Assembly (NCBI GenBank): GCA_030280995.1
Contig: JASXTE010000005.1
Coordinates: 31,881,501-31,945,500 of the forward strand
Direction: 5' to 3'
Length of the DNA: 64,000 nucleotides
Origin: Hemileia vastatrix
Lineage: Eukaryota; Basidiomycota; Pucciniomycetes; Pucciniales; Zaghouaniaceae
The notes below the pieces were generated by a model. It did no database searches. It worked only from the letters and a program-made list of their open reading frames with translations, and was not told where the DNA came from. The translations under genes and the position numbers were made by a program. Positions 1-10,299 of the stretch are shown here, piece after piece. The number at the start of each line of letters is the position of its first letter. The first letter of the stretch is position 1.

Positions 1-760
1 ATTGTGCTTGGCGTAGAGACCCTGATCTCGAAGGTGATTTAGAACCTGTCAAACATGATGAATATGTTCATACAGTGTCTTCAAGAAAATTTAAATATCT
101 TTTAAGTAGATGACAACAAATTGTTTGACAACATCTTGAAAGATGTCATAAAAAAAGTTTGAAAATTAGATATTGCGTTACATAATCCGAAAGGCATTAT
201 TAAATATTCAAAAATACCAAATCTAGTGCGCATTGCAGTAAGTGGTTCATGACTTTCTGCAATGCAAATAAGATTATAAGTGCCTCTAATATCAATTTTA
301 GAAAAATAATGAGCACCATTAAAAAGGGTATGAAGCAATGACATAGGAGGAACTGGGTATGCATTCTTCTTTGTGACTGTGTTGAGATTTCTATAGTCAA
401 CACACAACCTAAGGCTACCATCTTTTTTCTTTACAAAAAGAACAGGGGAGCCGGTTGGAGATTTACTGGTTCTGATAAAACATTTGGCTACATTCTCTGC
501 AATGTAGTCTGGAAGAACTTGAGATTCGTCCTTTGACAAAGAACAGACAGGACCTGCCAGAGGTACTGGACCTATTAACTCTATTTGATGGTCATAGGGT
601 TGATGAGGTGGTAACTTATCAGCATTGCAGATTGAGAAAAAATTGAGGAAATCATGATAGATTTCTGGTAGAGTTGATTTAATGGTTTCAGCATTGATTT
701 GGTTTTCCTTATCATCTTCGAGAGAATCTGTCAAGGGAAGACCAGAATTGAGAGAGCATA
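1..760 (-). pseudogene. Q reverse transcriptase (partial)
   Basis: This is a Ty3/gypsy reverse transcriptase, the enzyme that copies element RNA into cDNA in the particle. The translated segment 734-102 shows LPPHQPYDHQIEL ahead of the palm, then FVKKKDGSLRLCVDYRNLN, the first catalytic aspartate in KIDIRGTYN, and MPFGLCNA of the fingers. The next block, in a shifted frame near 97-111, should be YLDD but reads YLKD followed by a stop. Past it, EHIHHV and LRDQGLYAKHN match the post-YxDD region of this family. A changed catalytic residue plus a stop and frame shift mean it cannot be active. The rest of pol lies outside the window. Confidence 0.9.
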
Positions 761-776
761 ATTTGACTAATTTGAG

Positions 777-1412
777 TCAATTTAAATCCTCTTTGAGTGA
801 AGTGATTGAGCTAGAACTGTTAGCCAATTTCTCATTTAGAGAAAGATCAGATGCTTGAAAGTCATCTGGCAGATATTTTTTCTCTAGCTGGACATTTTCA
901 GGCGGGTTGTTTAACTCCCTATTGACCTGCATTGAAGAATTAGAAATATACTGAGTGTGTGGGGTGATCAATCCCCGTGACCAATCAATTTCAGGATTCC
1001 AATGCGTTAAAAAGTCATGGCCAAGGATGGTATCATCCATTCTTGGGGCATCCGAGACTTATAATTCCCACTCGAAGGCAGGAAAGTTCAGAAATTTGAA
1101 AACCCATAAAACTTTCTTACTTACCCAATATTTGGGCTCCTCTGATTTGACCAAATATATTGGAGTTCGATCAATATCTGTGAATGTCAGCTTTAAATTC
1201 TTGGCAAAAGATAAGCTGAAAAAAGAAATTGAAGCTCCAGAGTCTATAAGACAACTGAAGGGGGTATCCTCCTTGAAAAGAATGAATCTCAAGCAGTTTA
1301 AGGCAACTCCAGTCCTTAAGACATGGAGGTTCTGTGCACTGGGAGAGAAAAGATAGTTTGCTTTGCACACAAGTAAACTATCTACTAGTTTTTTGACCTT
1401 GAAATAGTACAT
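777..1412 (-). pseudogene. Q aspartic protease
   Basis: This is the retropepsin-like protease that cuts the Gag-Pol polyprotein. The catalytic triad is seen as LIDSGASISFF in the reading 1412-1059. The C-terminal flap and strand, LGHDFLTHWNPEIDW, are in a different frame (1040-777), so there is a frame shift near 1041-1058. The segment sits between the Gag zinc knuckle and RT, the usual place. Identity is clear; this copy is broken. Confidence 0.85.
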
Positions 1413-2073
1413 TCTCTTTCCTTCAACTTCACAGAATTTTCTAGCTTGTGCTTACCACCACAATACATACATAACCCATTATCTGCTTGCCTCTTCCTCT
1501 CAGCTTCTTTAAGTTCCCCTTTTGGATCCAGTACTTTGATGATATTGCCTGGGGTTGACCCTTTTGGTCAAGGTTTGTCCTTTCCCTTATTGGGTTTGGA
1601 TTGAGTTGAGGAAGATTGAGTTGTCCGTGGGTATGAAGAAGGTCCTGATTAAAAATTTAGGCCTTTAGATATTTTGGTGTATTAATGATGATGTAGTCAT
1701 CCTTGGTAAACGCCGTTGAGTTGGAGGGTTCAATCCATTAAATCCGTTAAAGTAGTCATCTTCTGAACATGAAGATTTAATTAATCCACAATCCTCAAAG
1801 GAAGTCTCTTTTTGAAATGATACTTAAGGGCAGCATCATTCCAACCTACTCAAGTTTGAAGTGCTCTGAAGTACAAGATATATTCAGAGGCTTTACCATT
1901 ATCACTCATGCGAAGGAAACCATGTTCAATTTCTGTGTTGTCAGTTTAATTAGGGTCACCAAACAACGTAAAGAGTTGGTCTTTGAACTTTTCCCAGTTA
2001 TTAATAAGTAAGTGGGTTTCTGTTGAAGAGAGCATGAGAAGATAAGGTTTGGACCATCTTGCTTCTTTTCCGG
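1413..2073 (-). pseudogene. Q Gag, C-terminal half with zinc knuckle
   Basis: Reading the minus strand from 2069 down gives the retrotransposon Gag capsid signature: a WEKFKDQLFTLFGDPN stretch near 1950-2015, then RMSDNGKASEYI and a W-D-AL-like segment (WNDAALKYHF) near 1810-1900. A nucleocapsid knuckle follows around 1445-1480, reading LCMYCGGKHKL, with the last Cys displaced by a frame shift. Several stops interrupt it. The N-terminal half is at 48083-48581, beyond the inserted element O. Confidence 0.85.
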
Positions 2074-3466
2074 TGTGGCATTCCAAATCTGGGTAGGCTA
2101 ATTAGGTGAAAATTTGATTGGACCTTGGTTGGAAGAAAATAATGGTGTTAATGGTTGTTAATTTGGTTGAAGGGAGTTAACTGGATTTTTTTTGAGTGGA
2201 TTTATGGTGATTTGTGGAGGATTTATGGTGTTTTGGAATGGATATATGTTGGTATTCCTATTATTATTTGATGGTTTCATGGATTGGGTATTGGATTTAC
2301 TGGATTTTTTAGGGCTCTCTTGGTATTTTTGGTAGATGCAGTGTGCTCATGGAGTAGCCATTTTTTTTCCGGTGCACTCTGGTGCGCTCCAGTTCGCTCC
2401 AGTGATTTTCTGGTGCAAAAGCAAGGTGTACTGCAAAAATTCTGTCATTGTGGAAAAGTTTGGTTATGAAGAAAAGATTAACTCACTCTGGCCAAATTAG
2501 CTCATTATGACAAAATTAGCTCATTATGGCAAAAAGAGCTCATTGTGGCAAAATTTGCTCACAATGGGAAAGTCTGATCACCAGTGCAAAGCTTGGTCAC
2601 TCTAGAAAAGTCTGATCACCAGTGCAAAGTTTGGTCACTGCAGAAAATTCTGGGCACTGTGGTAAAGTTTTGTCACTGTAGAAAAGTCTGATCACCAGTG
2701 CAAAGTTTGGTCACTGCAGAAGAGTTTGGCTATTGTGGCAAAATTTGGTTAGAATTTATCATGCTTGTTAGATCAATAGTTTATTGTAGATCCTATGCAT
2801 GTAGGGTATTGTTGGAAAGGTCTGGAGGAGGAGAATCAGAAAGAAGGAGGGAATCTTAGTCTTCTACAAGTTTTTTGTCTTTTAGTTTCGATAACAAGGG
2901 TCTTTTTTGATAATTAACAATACTTAACATATAACAACAATTATAATAAAAAAATATCAACATATAGGGTAACATTGGATAGCTCTCATCCTTGGTGACT
3001 CAAATTTATTTCTTTTCTTATAAAATTTATAAAATAAAAATATAATAAAGAACACTCTTTAATTTTGGTGTGAAACTGTGTAAATCTGGAACAGACCTTT
3101 AATAAGGCACTTTGAACAGATCATCCCAAGGGTAGTTTATGGGGCACTTTATGGTACTTTTCAGTCTCTGGGTAAAGTGTTGCGGCTGGTTCTAAGTATT
3201 TTCTGTGACTTGTATCAGTGTAATCTGGTATAAGGTATTTGTTTTGGGGGTGTAATCATTTATTGCATTAATTTTTTTTATATTATAGGTTTCCAACACT
3301 TTCAAAATCTTTCTCTCAGATTTTCAACTTATCCAACTCTTCAAGAAGATCTTCAAGCTTAGGTAATTGAATCTTACATTTACTTAGAGGGACAGGGATT
3401 TCTTTTTGTTTTTCAACTCCCTTGGATTCTGCCTGCAGCAAGGTGACTGTAGGAGTCTACTCTACA
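2074..3466 (+). repeat. O 5' LTR
   Basis: The 1393-bp repeat begins TGTGGCATTCC and ends GTCTACTCTACA. It matches the 3' LTR at 46677-48078 closely along its length. Both copies contain a tandem block of about 30-bp units with the phrase CAGTGCAAAGTTTGGTCACTG (about 2560-2740 and 47170-47330), with different unit numbers. No reliable ORF is present. Confidence 0.93.
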
Positions 3467-3470
3467 TTTT

Positions 3471-3487
3471 TGGGGCCCAACGTGGGG
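3471..3487 (+). promoter_or_regulatory. O primer-binding site (tRNA-Lys type)
   Basis: TGGGGCCCAACGTGGGG follows the LTR after four T residues. It differs at one base from TGGCGCCCAACGTGGGG, the site known in retroviruses to pair with the 3' end of tRNA-Lys(CUU). N1 and N2 have near-identical sites in the same place, so the whole clade probably uses this primer. Confidence 0.7.
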
Positions 3488-3705
3488 TTTGAATTATCTA
3501 GCTTCTGAAGAAACTTACTTGTTGGACTTCTGGATTTTGGTTTTCTGGTTGTTGGATTTTGATTGGTTGGTTATTTTGTAATTCTGGTAACTGGCTGAAC
3601 CAGTAAAGGATCTGTGGCAGTAGGGATCTAGGTATAGGGCTGAACCCTTGCTAGATCTGTTGTTTTATCCTAGTAAAGGGCTGAACCCTTGTAGGATATT
3701 GTCGG
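3488..3705 (+). other. O 5' leader with repeated CTGAA hairpins (first part)
   Basis: This untranslated leader holds three small hairpins with the same loop CTGAA and different stems: CTGG/CCAG at 3591-3603, AGGG/CCCT at 3636-3648 and AAGGG/CCCTT at 3676-3690. A fourth copy lies just beyond the N1 insertion at 14948-14962. N1 entered at 3702-3705 (TCGG). No coding sequence is seen. Confidence 0.7.
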
Positions 3706-4835
3706 TATGGTAAGGTAAACTCTTACAGTTGCCTTGCTGTAAGCAGAATCCGGAGGAGATATGTGGATTTAGCTGAAAACCCCGTCCTTCCAACAAAAAT
3801 AACAAAATGGGTATTATAAATCACTAAGCTAACCAGTCTACTTGGATCTGATTGATAAAAATAATGAAACTCTAAAATATTTAACGCTTATTGAGATTTA
3901 AATAAAAGTGGCTGTTGAGAAAAGAAATACTGATAACAACAATTAAGGTGTACCAGTGAAAGATCTGTAAAGATTGACTTTTATTTTTTTATTATAATTT
4001 GAATTTTTATGAGACAGCAATAATCAAGTCCCAGCGATGAAGACCTTTCTAAAGATACACTGTATGAAGTGTGATTTAAATTTTTCAGTAGTATTTCTAA
4101 AATGTTATATATAAAATTAAAGTTATAAGGGTATTAAAAATTTATTTAATTTGTTGAGTAATAAAAAATAAGACCGTGGTGGTTAATGATTAAGCTGTAT
4201 GATGTATCCCCCCCCCTCAATTTCGAGTTTGAGAGGCGCTTAAGTATTCCTAGTCACATGCCTAAGTTTTCCCCTCCAGAGCTCTCCCAGAGTCAATCCG
4301 GAGCCCGTACGGAGTCTGTACGAAGTCGAAATGGAGTCTGTACCGAGTCCGTACAGAGTCCGTCCAAACTTCCGGACTCTATTAGAACCTTAAAAACTAT
4401 AATAAAAAATCCTGAAAAATTATACATGATAGAACTACTTCCCTTTTCTATTCCAAACTAATTTTCGTAGTCTGCGCAGCTCTAATAACCCCGTGAAAAT
4501 TCATCAAAGTTAAGTAATTTCTGAAAACTTAAATATTTCTATAAAATTTTAAAATTCAATTAAAAATATAAGAAAAATAGTAAAAATTCTGGGAAAATTT
4601 CCCAAGGTTCTTGAGTGACTTGACTTGATACTTATAAATTTTTCAGACTGTAAAAATAAGTTTTCTCCTTAAAATAAATTGTTTTGTTTAGGCATTCGCT
4701 TGTGACCAATTTCTTCATATTTAAAACTCAAATAAATTTAATAAAACCCTTTTATAAAATAATAACGCCAATCCTGCACGCCGTAATAACTCCATTTACG
4801 TACTTAGGTGCCATACTAAACCTTAGGCTACCACA
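3706..4835 (-). repeat. N1 3' LTR
   Basis: The LTR is 1130 bp. In the element's sense it starts TGTGGTAGCC and ends TACCTTACCATA, so the ends are the imperfect inverted pair TGTGGTA/TATGGTA and the terminal bases are TG...TA rather than TG...CA. It contains short direct repeats built on GTACGGAGTC (about 4300-4375) whose number differs among the four N LTRs. Copies are at 13816-14933, 23882-24999 and 34720-35811. Confidence 0.93.
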
Positions 4836-4846
4836 TCCTCCCTCCA
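4836..4846 (-). other. N1 polypurine tract
   Basis: The sense-strand purine run TTGGAGGGAGGA directly precedes the 3' LTR start TGTGG. The same tract sits at 25000-25010 (N2), 46665-46676 (O) and, as GTAGAGGGAGGA, 44670-44681 (M). It is the expected plus-strand priming site and fixes the LTR boundary. Confidence 0.85.
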
Positions 4847-4958
4847 ATTGAGAATGTCCCCATTCTTAAAACTTTGCATAAGTGGTCGAACACAATATTC
4901 ATCTTTAACCTTCAACCACCATCTTCTTTAATCAACTATAAAATTCATCTTCATCAAT

Positions 4959-5651
4959 ATGTCTTCCAAAGAACTTGTTGCTTCATGTGAACTCTGCGCT
5001 CGATACCAGGTACCTTGTTTAATGTCCAACCCTAATCTTCCTGGCAGGACAGCTTGCGACTTATGCCGTGTGAAAAAAGTCAAATGTAACCGGCCAATAG
5101 TTCCTTCTAAAACAAACGTATATTTAGGACCAGTAGCTCTCCCTGAACCCTCAACTTCTAAAAAGCGATCAAAAATTCCTGTCTTCTTAAAACAAATAAG
5201 ATCAAAAAAAGCTTCAAAAGTTCAATCTTCATCAGCGGATCCCGGCCTAAATTTACCTTCACAAGATCCTAATCCTATAACGCCAGTGCCCCCAACCAAC
5301 TTTGCTGAGACTATGTTTCCTGGCTCTAAATGTAAGACCCTATTATCTTACTAAAAAAAAACTTTTGATCAAAATTGACTAAACCTATGACTTAATAACA
5401 TATTTGAACTTCTAGCTGTCGAAATAACCAACACTGATGATGTTGGTAGAGTGAAGACGGACTATATCAATCATTATCCAAATTTTCATCACTATCTTTT
5501 TCTTGACTTTACTAATGAGTTGAAACGAAAAATGCTGGCCTATTTTCAAGAAACTCAAGCTAATAACCATGAAGACCTCATGAAAAGAAGAATTTTAATG
5601 CAAAGCTTTGATAATGATGTTGAGCAATTTCAAAGAAATTATCTTTTCTAA
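4959..5651 (+). CDS. Antisense Zn2Cys6-like protein in N1 (two exons)
   Basis: The gene lies opposite to N1, with its ATG 123 bp from the 3' LTR. Exon 1 is 4959-5331 and exon 2 is 5416-5651. The 84-bp intron (5332-5415) begins GTAAGA, has a GACTAAAC branch-like site and ends TAG. The frame is open throughout, giving 202 aa. The N-terminus has six cysteines spaced C-X2-C-X6-C-X12-C-X2-C-X6-C (CELCARYQVPC, then CDLCRVKKVKC), the fungal Zn2Cys6 spacing; the second half is basic as in DNA-binding clusters. A Ser/Pro/Lys-rich linker follows, then a predicted helical C-terminus. A DNA-binding nuclear role is inferred from the finger only. N2 lacks this gene exactly. It is the best-preserved member of the antisense set. 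Confidence 0.75.
5332..5415 (+). other. Intron of the first N1 antisense gene
   Basis: The intron runs from GTAAGACC to CTTCTAG. It contains in-frame stops, while both flanking exons are open and join in frame (phase 1). This makes splicing on the plus strand, antisense to the element, the simplest reading. Confidence 0.7.
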
Positions 5652-6793
5652 CAGTATATCTTGATAAAATTTTGTTTTTGCTTGGTCTTCTTTAACTTTC
5701 AACATAAATGTTGTTTTCTTTCTTCTCTGGCTTAACATAAAATAATAAATAATAAATCTTGTGATGATTCCACTACTGAGAGCAAGGTTTGAATCTCTTC
5801 AGACTCCCATATACCATTCTTCCTTCTTGTCACAGCATTGAGAGAGTGGATCTTCCTATGAGCCAAATACTCCTGATTCCAACCTCATAGGGCCCCCCAC
5901 TGAGCCGAATTCTATGATTCCAATCTCGCCATAAGGTCCTCCAAGCTTCACACCAAAAATGGCCTAACACTGAGGCACTAAAAAATCATTCCCTAAAATC
6001 CAACTACCATCCTAACTTCTGATTCCTTCATCACAATTTTCAAACTTTGCTATACAGCAAACCCATAAGATACTTTTGCCAGGCTTCCAATAATAATTTT
6101 AACTTTAGACCATGTTAAAGCGCCACAAATTTCACCTAATTAACCATAATGCTTTCCTTAGCATCATCACCACCTAAAATTTTAACATCCTAAAGCTTAT
6201 CAGCACCCAATTCCAGAAATAATTGAATAACCAGTTTAGAGTCTTAGTGGACAGTGATAAATTAAAAGATTGAATTGAGTTATCCAAACAAGATTGACAT
6301 TCCAGTTTAAAGTCTTGGTGGACCAAACATATAATTGATTGCCAGTTTATGGTCTTGATGGACCAAAGATTGTTTAGGTGCATAAATAACTTGATAAATT
6401 CCTAAGTAAGGCCTAGGCTTGACCAAAGATTGAATAAATTTGATAATCTAGTTTAATGTCATAGTGGACCAAACATTTGATTGACAAGTAATCCAGTATA
6501 AGGTCATAGTGGTCCAATGAATGTTGAATTATCCTGAAGATATTAATTTTCCAGTTTAAAGTCATAGTGGACTAAACAATGAATGAAGTACCAGTTTAAA
6601 GTCATGGTGGACCAAACATTTGATCGATAAGAAATCCAGTTTAAGGTCATGGTGGACCCAACAGCTTGATAACAGCCCAGTTTAAGGTCTTGGTGGACCT
6701 AACAACTTCTCTATCCTTGAACCCAGATTTTGCCACCAGCTTTCTTCATCCTAGTTTCAAGTTTTCTTCTTCAAAAAAATATCTCCTAACAAG
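5652..6793 (-). other. N1 3' non-coding region with hairpin array
   Basis: No gene is seen. In the sense of N1 the stretch holds nine copies of the short hairpin motif (6231-6699), then a conserved GGAGGACC...GGCTCAGTGG module (about 5820-5940) also found in tandem in O (46228-46540). The same region, nearly identical, is at 25060-26140 in N2. Confidence 0.7.
6231..6699 (-). repeat. Hairpin-motif array of N1 (9 copies)
   Basis: Copies on the minus strand lie at 6231-6252, 6302-6322, 6342-6364, 6448-6470, 6492-6514, 6551-6572, 6591-6613, 6636-6658 and 6677-6699. Each reads stem, 6-nt loop, complementary stem, then TTAAACTGG or a close variant. Stems include AGTC/GACT and GGTC/GACC with loops such as CACCAA, CACTAT and CATCAA. 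Spacing is irregular (about 40-130 bp), unlike a tandem repeat, and spacers are not conserved. A few copies (6448, 6492) have weakened stems. Confidence 0.85.
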
Positions 6794-7806
6794 ATGAAAC
6801 CTTCTGACTTCATTGCTTCAGCTGATCAATCTTGCAGATACTGTGCTTTCACCCATAGGGAATGTATCTTCACTTTCAACTGGCAAAAGCACACTTATAA
6901 CAGGGCCTGTTTATCCTGTTATGAGAAGAAAAGAAAATGTTCAGGTTTGAACTCTGGTTCTTTCCCCATTACTGCTACTAGCTTCGCCGCCTTCTGCAAA
7001 CCTCTTCCTTCTTCTTCACCTTCTACTCCACCCCCTATTCCATCAACCTCTAAAGATCCCATCCCTTTTTCTCCATCAGCCTATTTAAATCTTTCTCCAT
7101 CACCTAATCCTCTGGGTCCTTATCTCCAATCTAGACTTGCTGGTACTCCCCCAAGAACTCTTGCTTCTCCCAGGGCCATGCTTCAACCTTCTAACAATTC
7201 TTCTCCTACTTCCAACATCTTGAAGCACAAAAGGTCCTATAATAGCCAGCAATCTTCATCTTCTCTTGTTTCATCCAAAAGGCCCAGAACATCTACTTCA
7301 AACACCAAATCCAACACCAGTCCTCCTCATCTATCAAAAATAAAAAATCCTTTTTTAAACATAAAAAATACCACTCAATTACCAAGTAATCCGTTTATCT
7401 ATGATCATGATAGTGTTGACACAGGTTAGTTGTCTCTTTTTATTTTCTTAATCTTCAGGTTTTAATTTGCTGAAATTTTAATTTGATAAGCGTCCACCGG
7501 TTCTCCAATTTCATATTCAGCTTATGAACTACAGAACCTAATCCAAGCTTCCCTAGAGTTCCAATTCACCTAGTGTCTGAAAAGCTTTTTGCTAATTTTA
7601 ATAACCTTATCGCTTATTTCCAACAATACCCGCCCTCTGATAGATCAGAATCTTGAATGAGAGAGCAACTGTTAAGAGACCTTTTCAAAATAGCAAACTG
7701 GCTTCAACACTATCGTGACCGTGAAATAAGATTTGAATCCCAGGAAATCGATCAAGGTCCTTCTAAATTTTCTAATTTCGATTCTTCAAAAGATAACAAC
7801 CCTTGA
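6794..7806 (+). pseudogene. Second antisense Zn2Cys6-like gene in N1, decayed 3' exon
   Basis: Exon 1 (6794-7424) is open for 210 codons and starts with a six-cysteine finger, CRYCAFTHREC then CLSCYEKKRKC, spaced C-X2-C-X6-C-X14-C-X2-C-X6-C. A long Ser/Pro-rich, then Lys/Asn/Ser-rich linker follows. An intron probably begins GTTAGT at 7425 and ends TTCAG at 7520. The second exon (7521-7806) shows a frame shift near 7560 and one TGA near 7654, after which a charged helical stretch (REQLLRDLFKIANWLQHYRD) runs to a stop at 7804. The same layout is seen in M and P. The DNA-binding role is inference. N2 has no counterpart. Confidence 0.6.
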
Positions 7807-8922
7807 TGGTGTTCTTCCTGTTATGTAGCTTTCTTGAATAATGTTTGAAAAATAAAAATATCAACATCTAAAGTACCTAAAACTAAAATACCTTTTATTT
7901 TATTATTTTTATTTTATTTTATTTATTTATTTTTTATTTATTTTTATTTATTTTTATTTTTTTATTTTTATTTTTTTTATATTTTATTTTATATTTTTTT
8001 ATTTTTTTTTATTTTTAGTTATTTTATTATTTTTTATTATTATAAAAAAAGATATTTTTGAAATAAAAATTAAAATTTAATTTTTAAAGAAAGATAAACG
8101 AATGTTAAAAGAAAGATAATAAAAGTAATAAAAAAATTTTTTTAAATAAAATTTTAAAAGATGCCCCCCGGCCATTTGATGAGCCATACCCTCGACATCA
8201 TACCCACATCCAAGTGCAACTTGATGTGGTTACACAATTTTGATAAATTGAAAAGAAAAGAAAATAAAAGAAAGTTTTTAGAAGATACTTTTATAATGAT
8301 GATCACTGGGTGGGCTCCCTCCAATTTATAAAAATGATTAGAGACCACCAGTGAGCATCACCTTTACAATAATTCATAATTTATATTAAAGAAAAGAAAT
8401 CACAATCTAAAATAAAAAAAAATCAAAAACAAAATAAAATAAAAATAATCTTGAATCCGGCATTGAGAGCGGTGTCTCTTGATTCGTTCCAGTTTATAGT
8501 CTTAGTGGACTTCCTATAATTAAAAGACAAAGCCAGGATTCAACTAGAAACAGGGAAAATTTTGGAAACGAACATTATGGGGTAATTGTATATAGAGCAG
8601 CCAGCCCATCAATTACCCCCACACTTTCCAATATTAAATTAAGAAGGTTCCCCTGTGAACACTTCTTCCAATAAATTTTAAAAATTTTTCCAACACTATC
8701 TTCACCCATATTTTAAGAATTTTAAATTTTGAAAATTTTAAAGAAGGTTTTCTTGCATTTCGTTATGTTTCATCACATTTTCGTCGCCCATATGCAGTGT
8801 AACGACAGTAAAGTATTTTTGATAAAAAGAAGATAGTTTATCCTCGTTGCGGAGGTCATAAGGTTTTTATAAACATCATAGTTTATCCTCATTGCGGAGG
8901 GATTCATAAAATTTCGTTGATA
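7807..8922 (-). other. N1 3' non-coding region, structured part
   Basis: No gene is seen. It holds an AT-only tract (7865-8045) made of TTTTATTTTT-like units, then conserved modules on the minus strand: a GGATGTGGGTATGATGT module (8160-8232), a CTCCAAT/ATTGGAG hairpin (8303-8347), one hairpin motif (8489-8510), a 10-bp hairpin GGGGTAATTG/CAATTACCCC (8579-8619) and two further hairpin motifs at 8835-8855 and 8879-8900. The same modules come in the same order in O and N2. Confidence 0.75.
8579..8619 (-). other. 10-bp perfect hairpin in the N1 3' region
   Basis: GGGGTAATTG pairs perfectly with CAATTACCCC around a 21-nt loop containing GCAGCCAGCCCATC on the plus strand. Equivalent hairpins are at 27435-27475 (N2), 21781-21820 and 46075-46115 (O), and weaker at 60234-60274 (P). 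Conservation in elements that have diverged elsewhere suggests a function for the structure in element RNA. Confidence 0.75.
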
Positions 8923-10299
8923 TCATAGTTTATCCTCATTGCGGAGGTAGACTTTGGCACTCCTGGTGCCTCTAGGATAGAACCGTTTCACTTGATCGGC
9001 CGCTACCCTCTTCTTCAAAACTACTCCATCCAACTCTTCTAGCACAAATGAACCGCCAGAAACTTGCTCCTTAACTTTATACGGTCCATTCCACCTATCT
9101 GCAAACATTTTTCCCCACTGACTTTCCAAACTCCTATTATACACCAAGACCATATCACCTGGGTTAAAAGGTTTCCTTAATCGATGTGCCAACCGCTCAT
9201 CCCAATATCTAACTGATTGGTTTCTGATCTTCATCATCTGAGAATATGCCTTTTCTAAATATTCTTCTTTCTTTTCTAGCTGCATCATTCTTGCACACAA
9301 TAATTCTTCAGTAGTTTTGACTGTGTCCCAGTCAGCTCCAAGATATGATTCAGCTTCTAAATCAACCGGTAAAACTTCTTTCTGTCCAAAAACAAGTTCA
9401 TAAGGTGTAAATCTGGTTGTCCTTTTGGCAGTGATTCGATCAGCAAATAAAACTAAAGGTAAATAGTGCCTCCACATTTCCGCACTTGTCCCACACAATT
9501 TAACTAAAGCATCCTTAATAACTTGATGCCCTCTTTCAACCATGCCTTCAGCTTCAGGATAATATGGGGTAGCTACCCTAACCTTTGATCCAACTTTCAA
9601 TACGGCCTCTTTAAACTCTGTCCCAAATACAGGACCTCCATCTACCATCACCAACTTCATCACCCCATACCTATATACCCAATTATTCAACAAAAATTCT
9701 GCCACATTTTTGGCAGTTAAATTAATAAGAGGCACTGCCTCTACCCAACCAGATAAATCATCTCTGGCCACAATTAAATATTTATACCGTCCCTCTTTTA
9801 TATGAATGGCATCTAAACTAACTCTCCCAAAGAGCGTATATTCACCGGTCGCACGTCCAGGTTCTTTTGGCCTTAAATAACTTCCTCTTTGACATTCTTC
9901 GCTTGACTGAACCCACTGTTTAACAGCCATCTTCATGCCAGGCCACCAAAATCTATCAGAAATTCTTCTAAACGTTTCTCCAATGCCTCTATGCCCGAGA
10001 TCTTCATGCAGTGATTTCAAAACTAATTCTTGCCCCTTCTGTTGAGTTATAACTACTTGAGGATTTGGATACCTTCTCCTCATTAAACATCGACCAGATA
10101 GGTAAAACGTAGATGACTTCCTCTTGATAGCCACCCATTCATCGTCTTCAAACTCTTCTGGCCTCTCTAAAGTCAACAAATATTTGACTAACAAAAAATA
10201 AAATCCAGTCTGACCCCAGACTTCATCTTGAAAATCGATTAATATAACATCAATAGGGACTTCTCTATCACCAATATCACCTGCACATGAATGAGCCAA
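8923..10299 (-). pseudogene. N1 integrase region of Pol
   Basis: The 458-codon open frame carries the retroviral-type integrase, which inserts cDNA into the genome. The N-terminal zinc site is H98-X4-H103 and C136, but its partner is Ser133 where N2 and M have Cys (QSCEEC), so the HHCC site is damaged. The catalytic core shows D153 (SLDAIHI), D210 (MVDGG) and E245 (PEAEGMVER) at the usual roughly 35-residue spacing. The C-terminal domain follows (DRWNGPYKVKEQ, VAADQVKRFYPRG). No chromodomain is seen. The last codons, LRNEDKL, are themselves a copy of the hairpin motif (8927-8947). The frame upstream is broken, so it is part of a dead pol. Confidence 0.9.

Larger units (their letters stand above)
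1..2073 (-). mobile_element. Element Q, pol-side part (Ty3/gypsy, Tf-like)
   Basis: Read on the minus strand this stretch runs Gag C-terminus, zinc knuckle, aspartic protease, then reverse transcriptase leaving the window at base 1. It continues a gag that begins at 48581 and stops abruptly at 48083, so element O is inserted inside the Q gag. The flanks of O rejoin in frame across one copy of the 4-bp duplication (CCGG at 2070-2073, CCAG at 48079-48082). Its RT (KIDIRGTYN, MPFGLCNA) is of the common Tf/Ty3 type, unlike the other elements here. It carries stops and frame shifts throughout, so it is a dead copy. Confidence 0.9.

Noticed and set aside
1817..2011. Plus-strand ORF at the left end
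   Set aside because: The minus strand there gives clear Ty3/gypsy Gag sequence (LFTLFGDPN).
4959..5354. Host transcription factor gene
   Set aside because: Related genes occur at the same place in M and P and between polypurine tract and pol, so the gene belongs to the element.
8923..9100. Chromodomain at the integrase C-terminus
   Set aside because: The sequence after DRWNGPYKVKEQ is short and ends at LRNEDKL; no aromatic cage pattern is seen.
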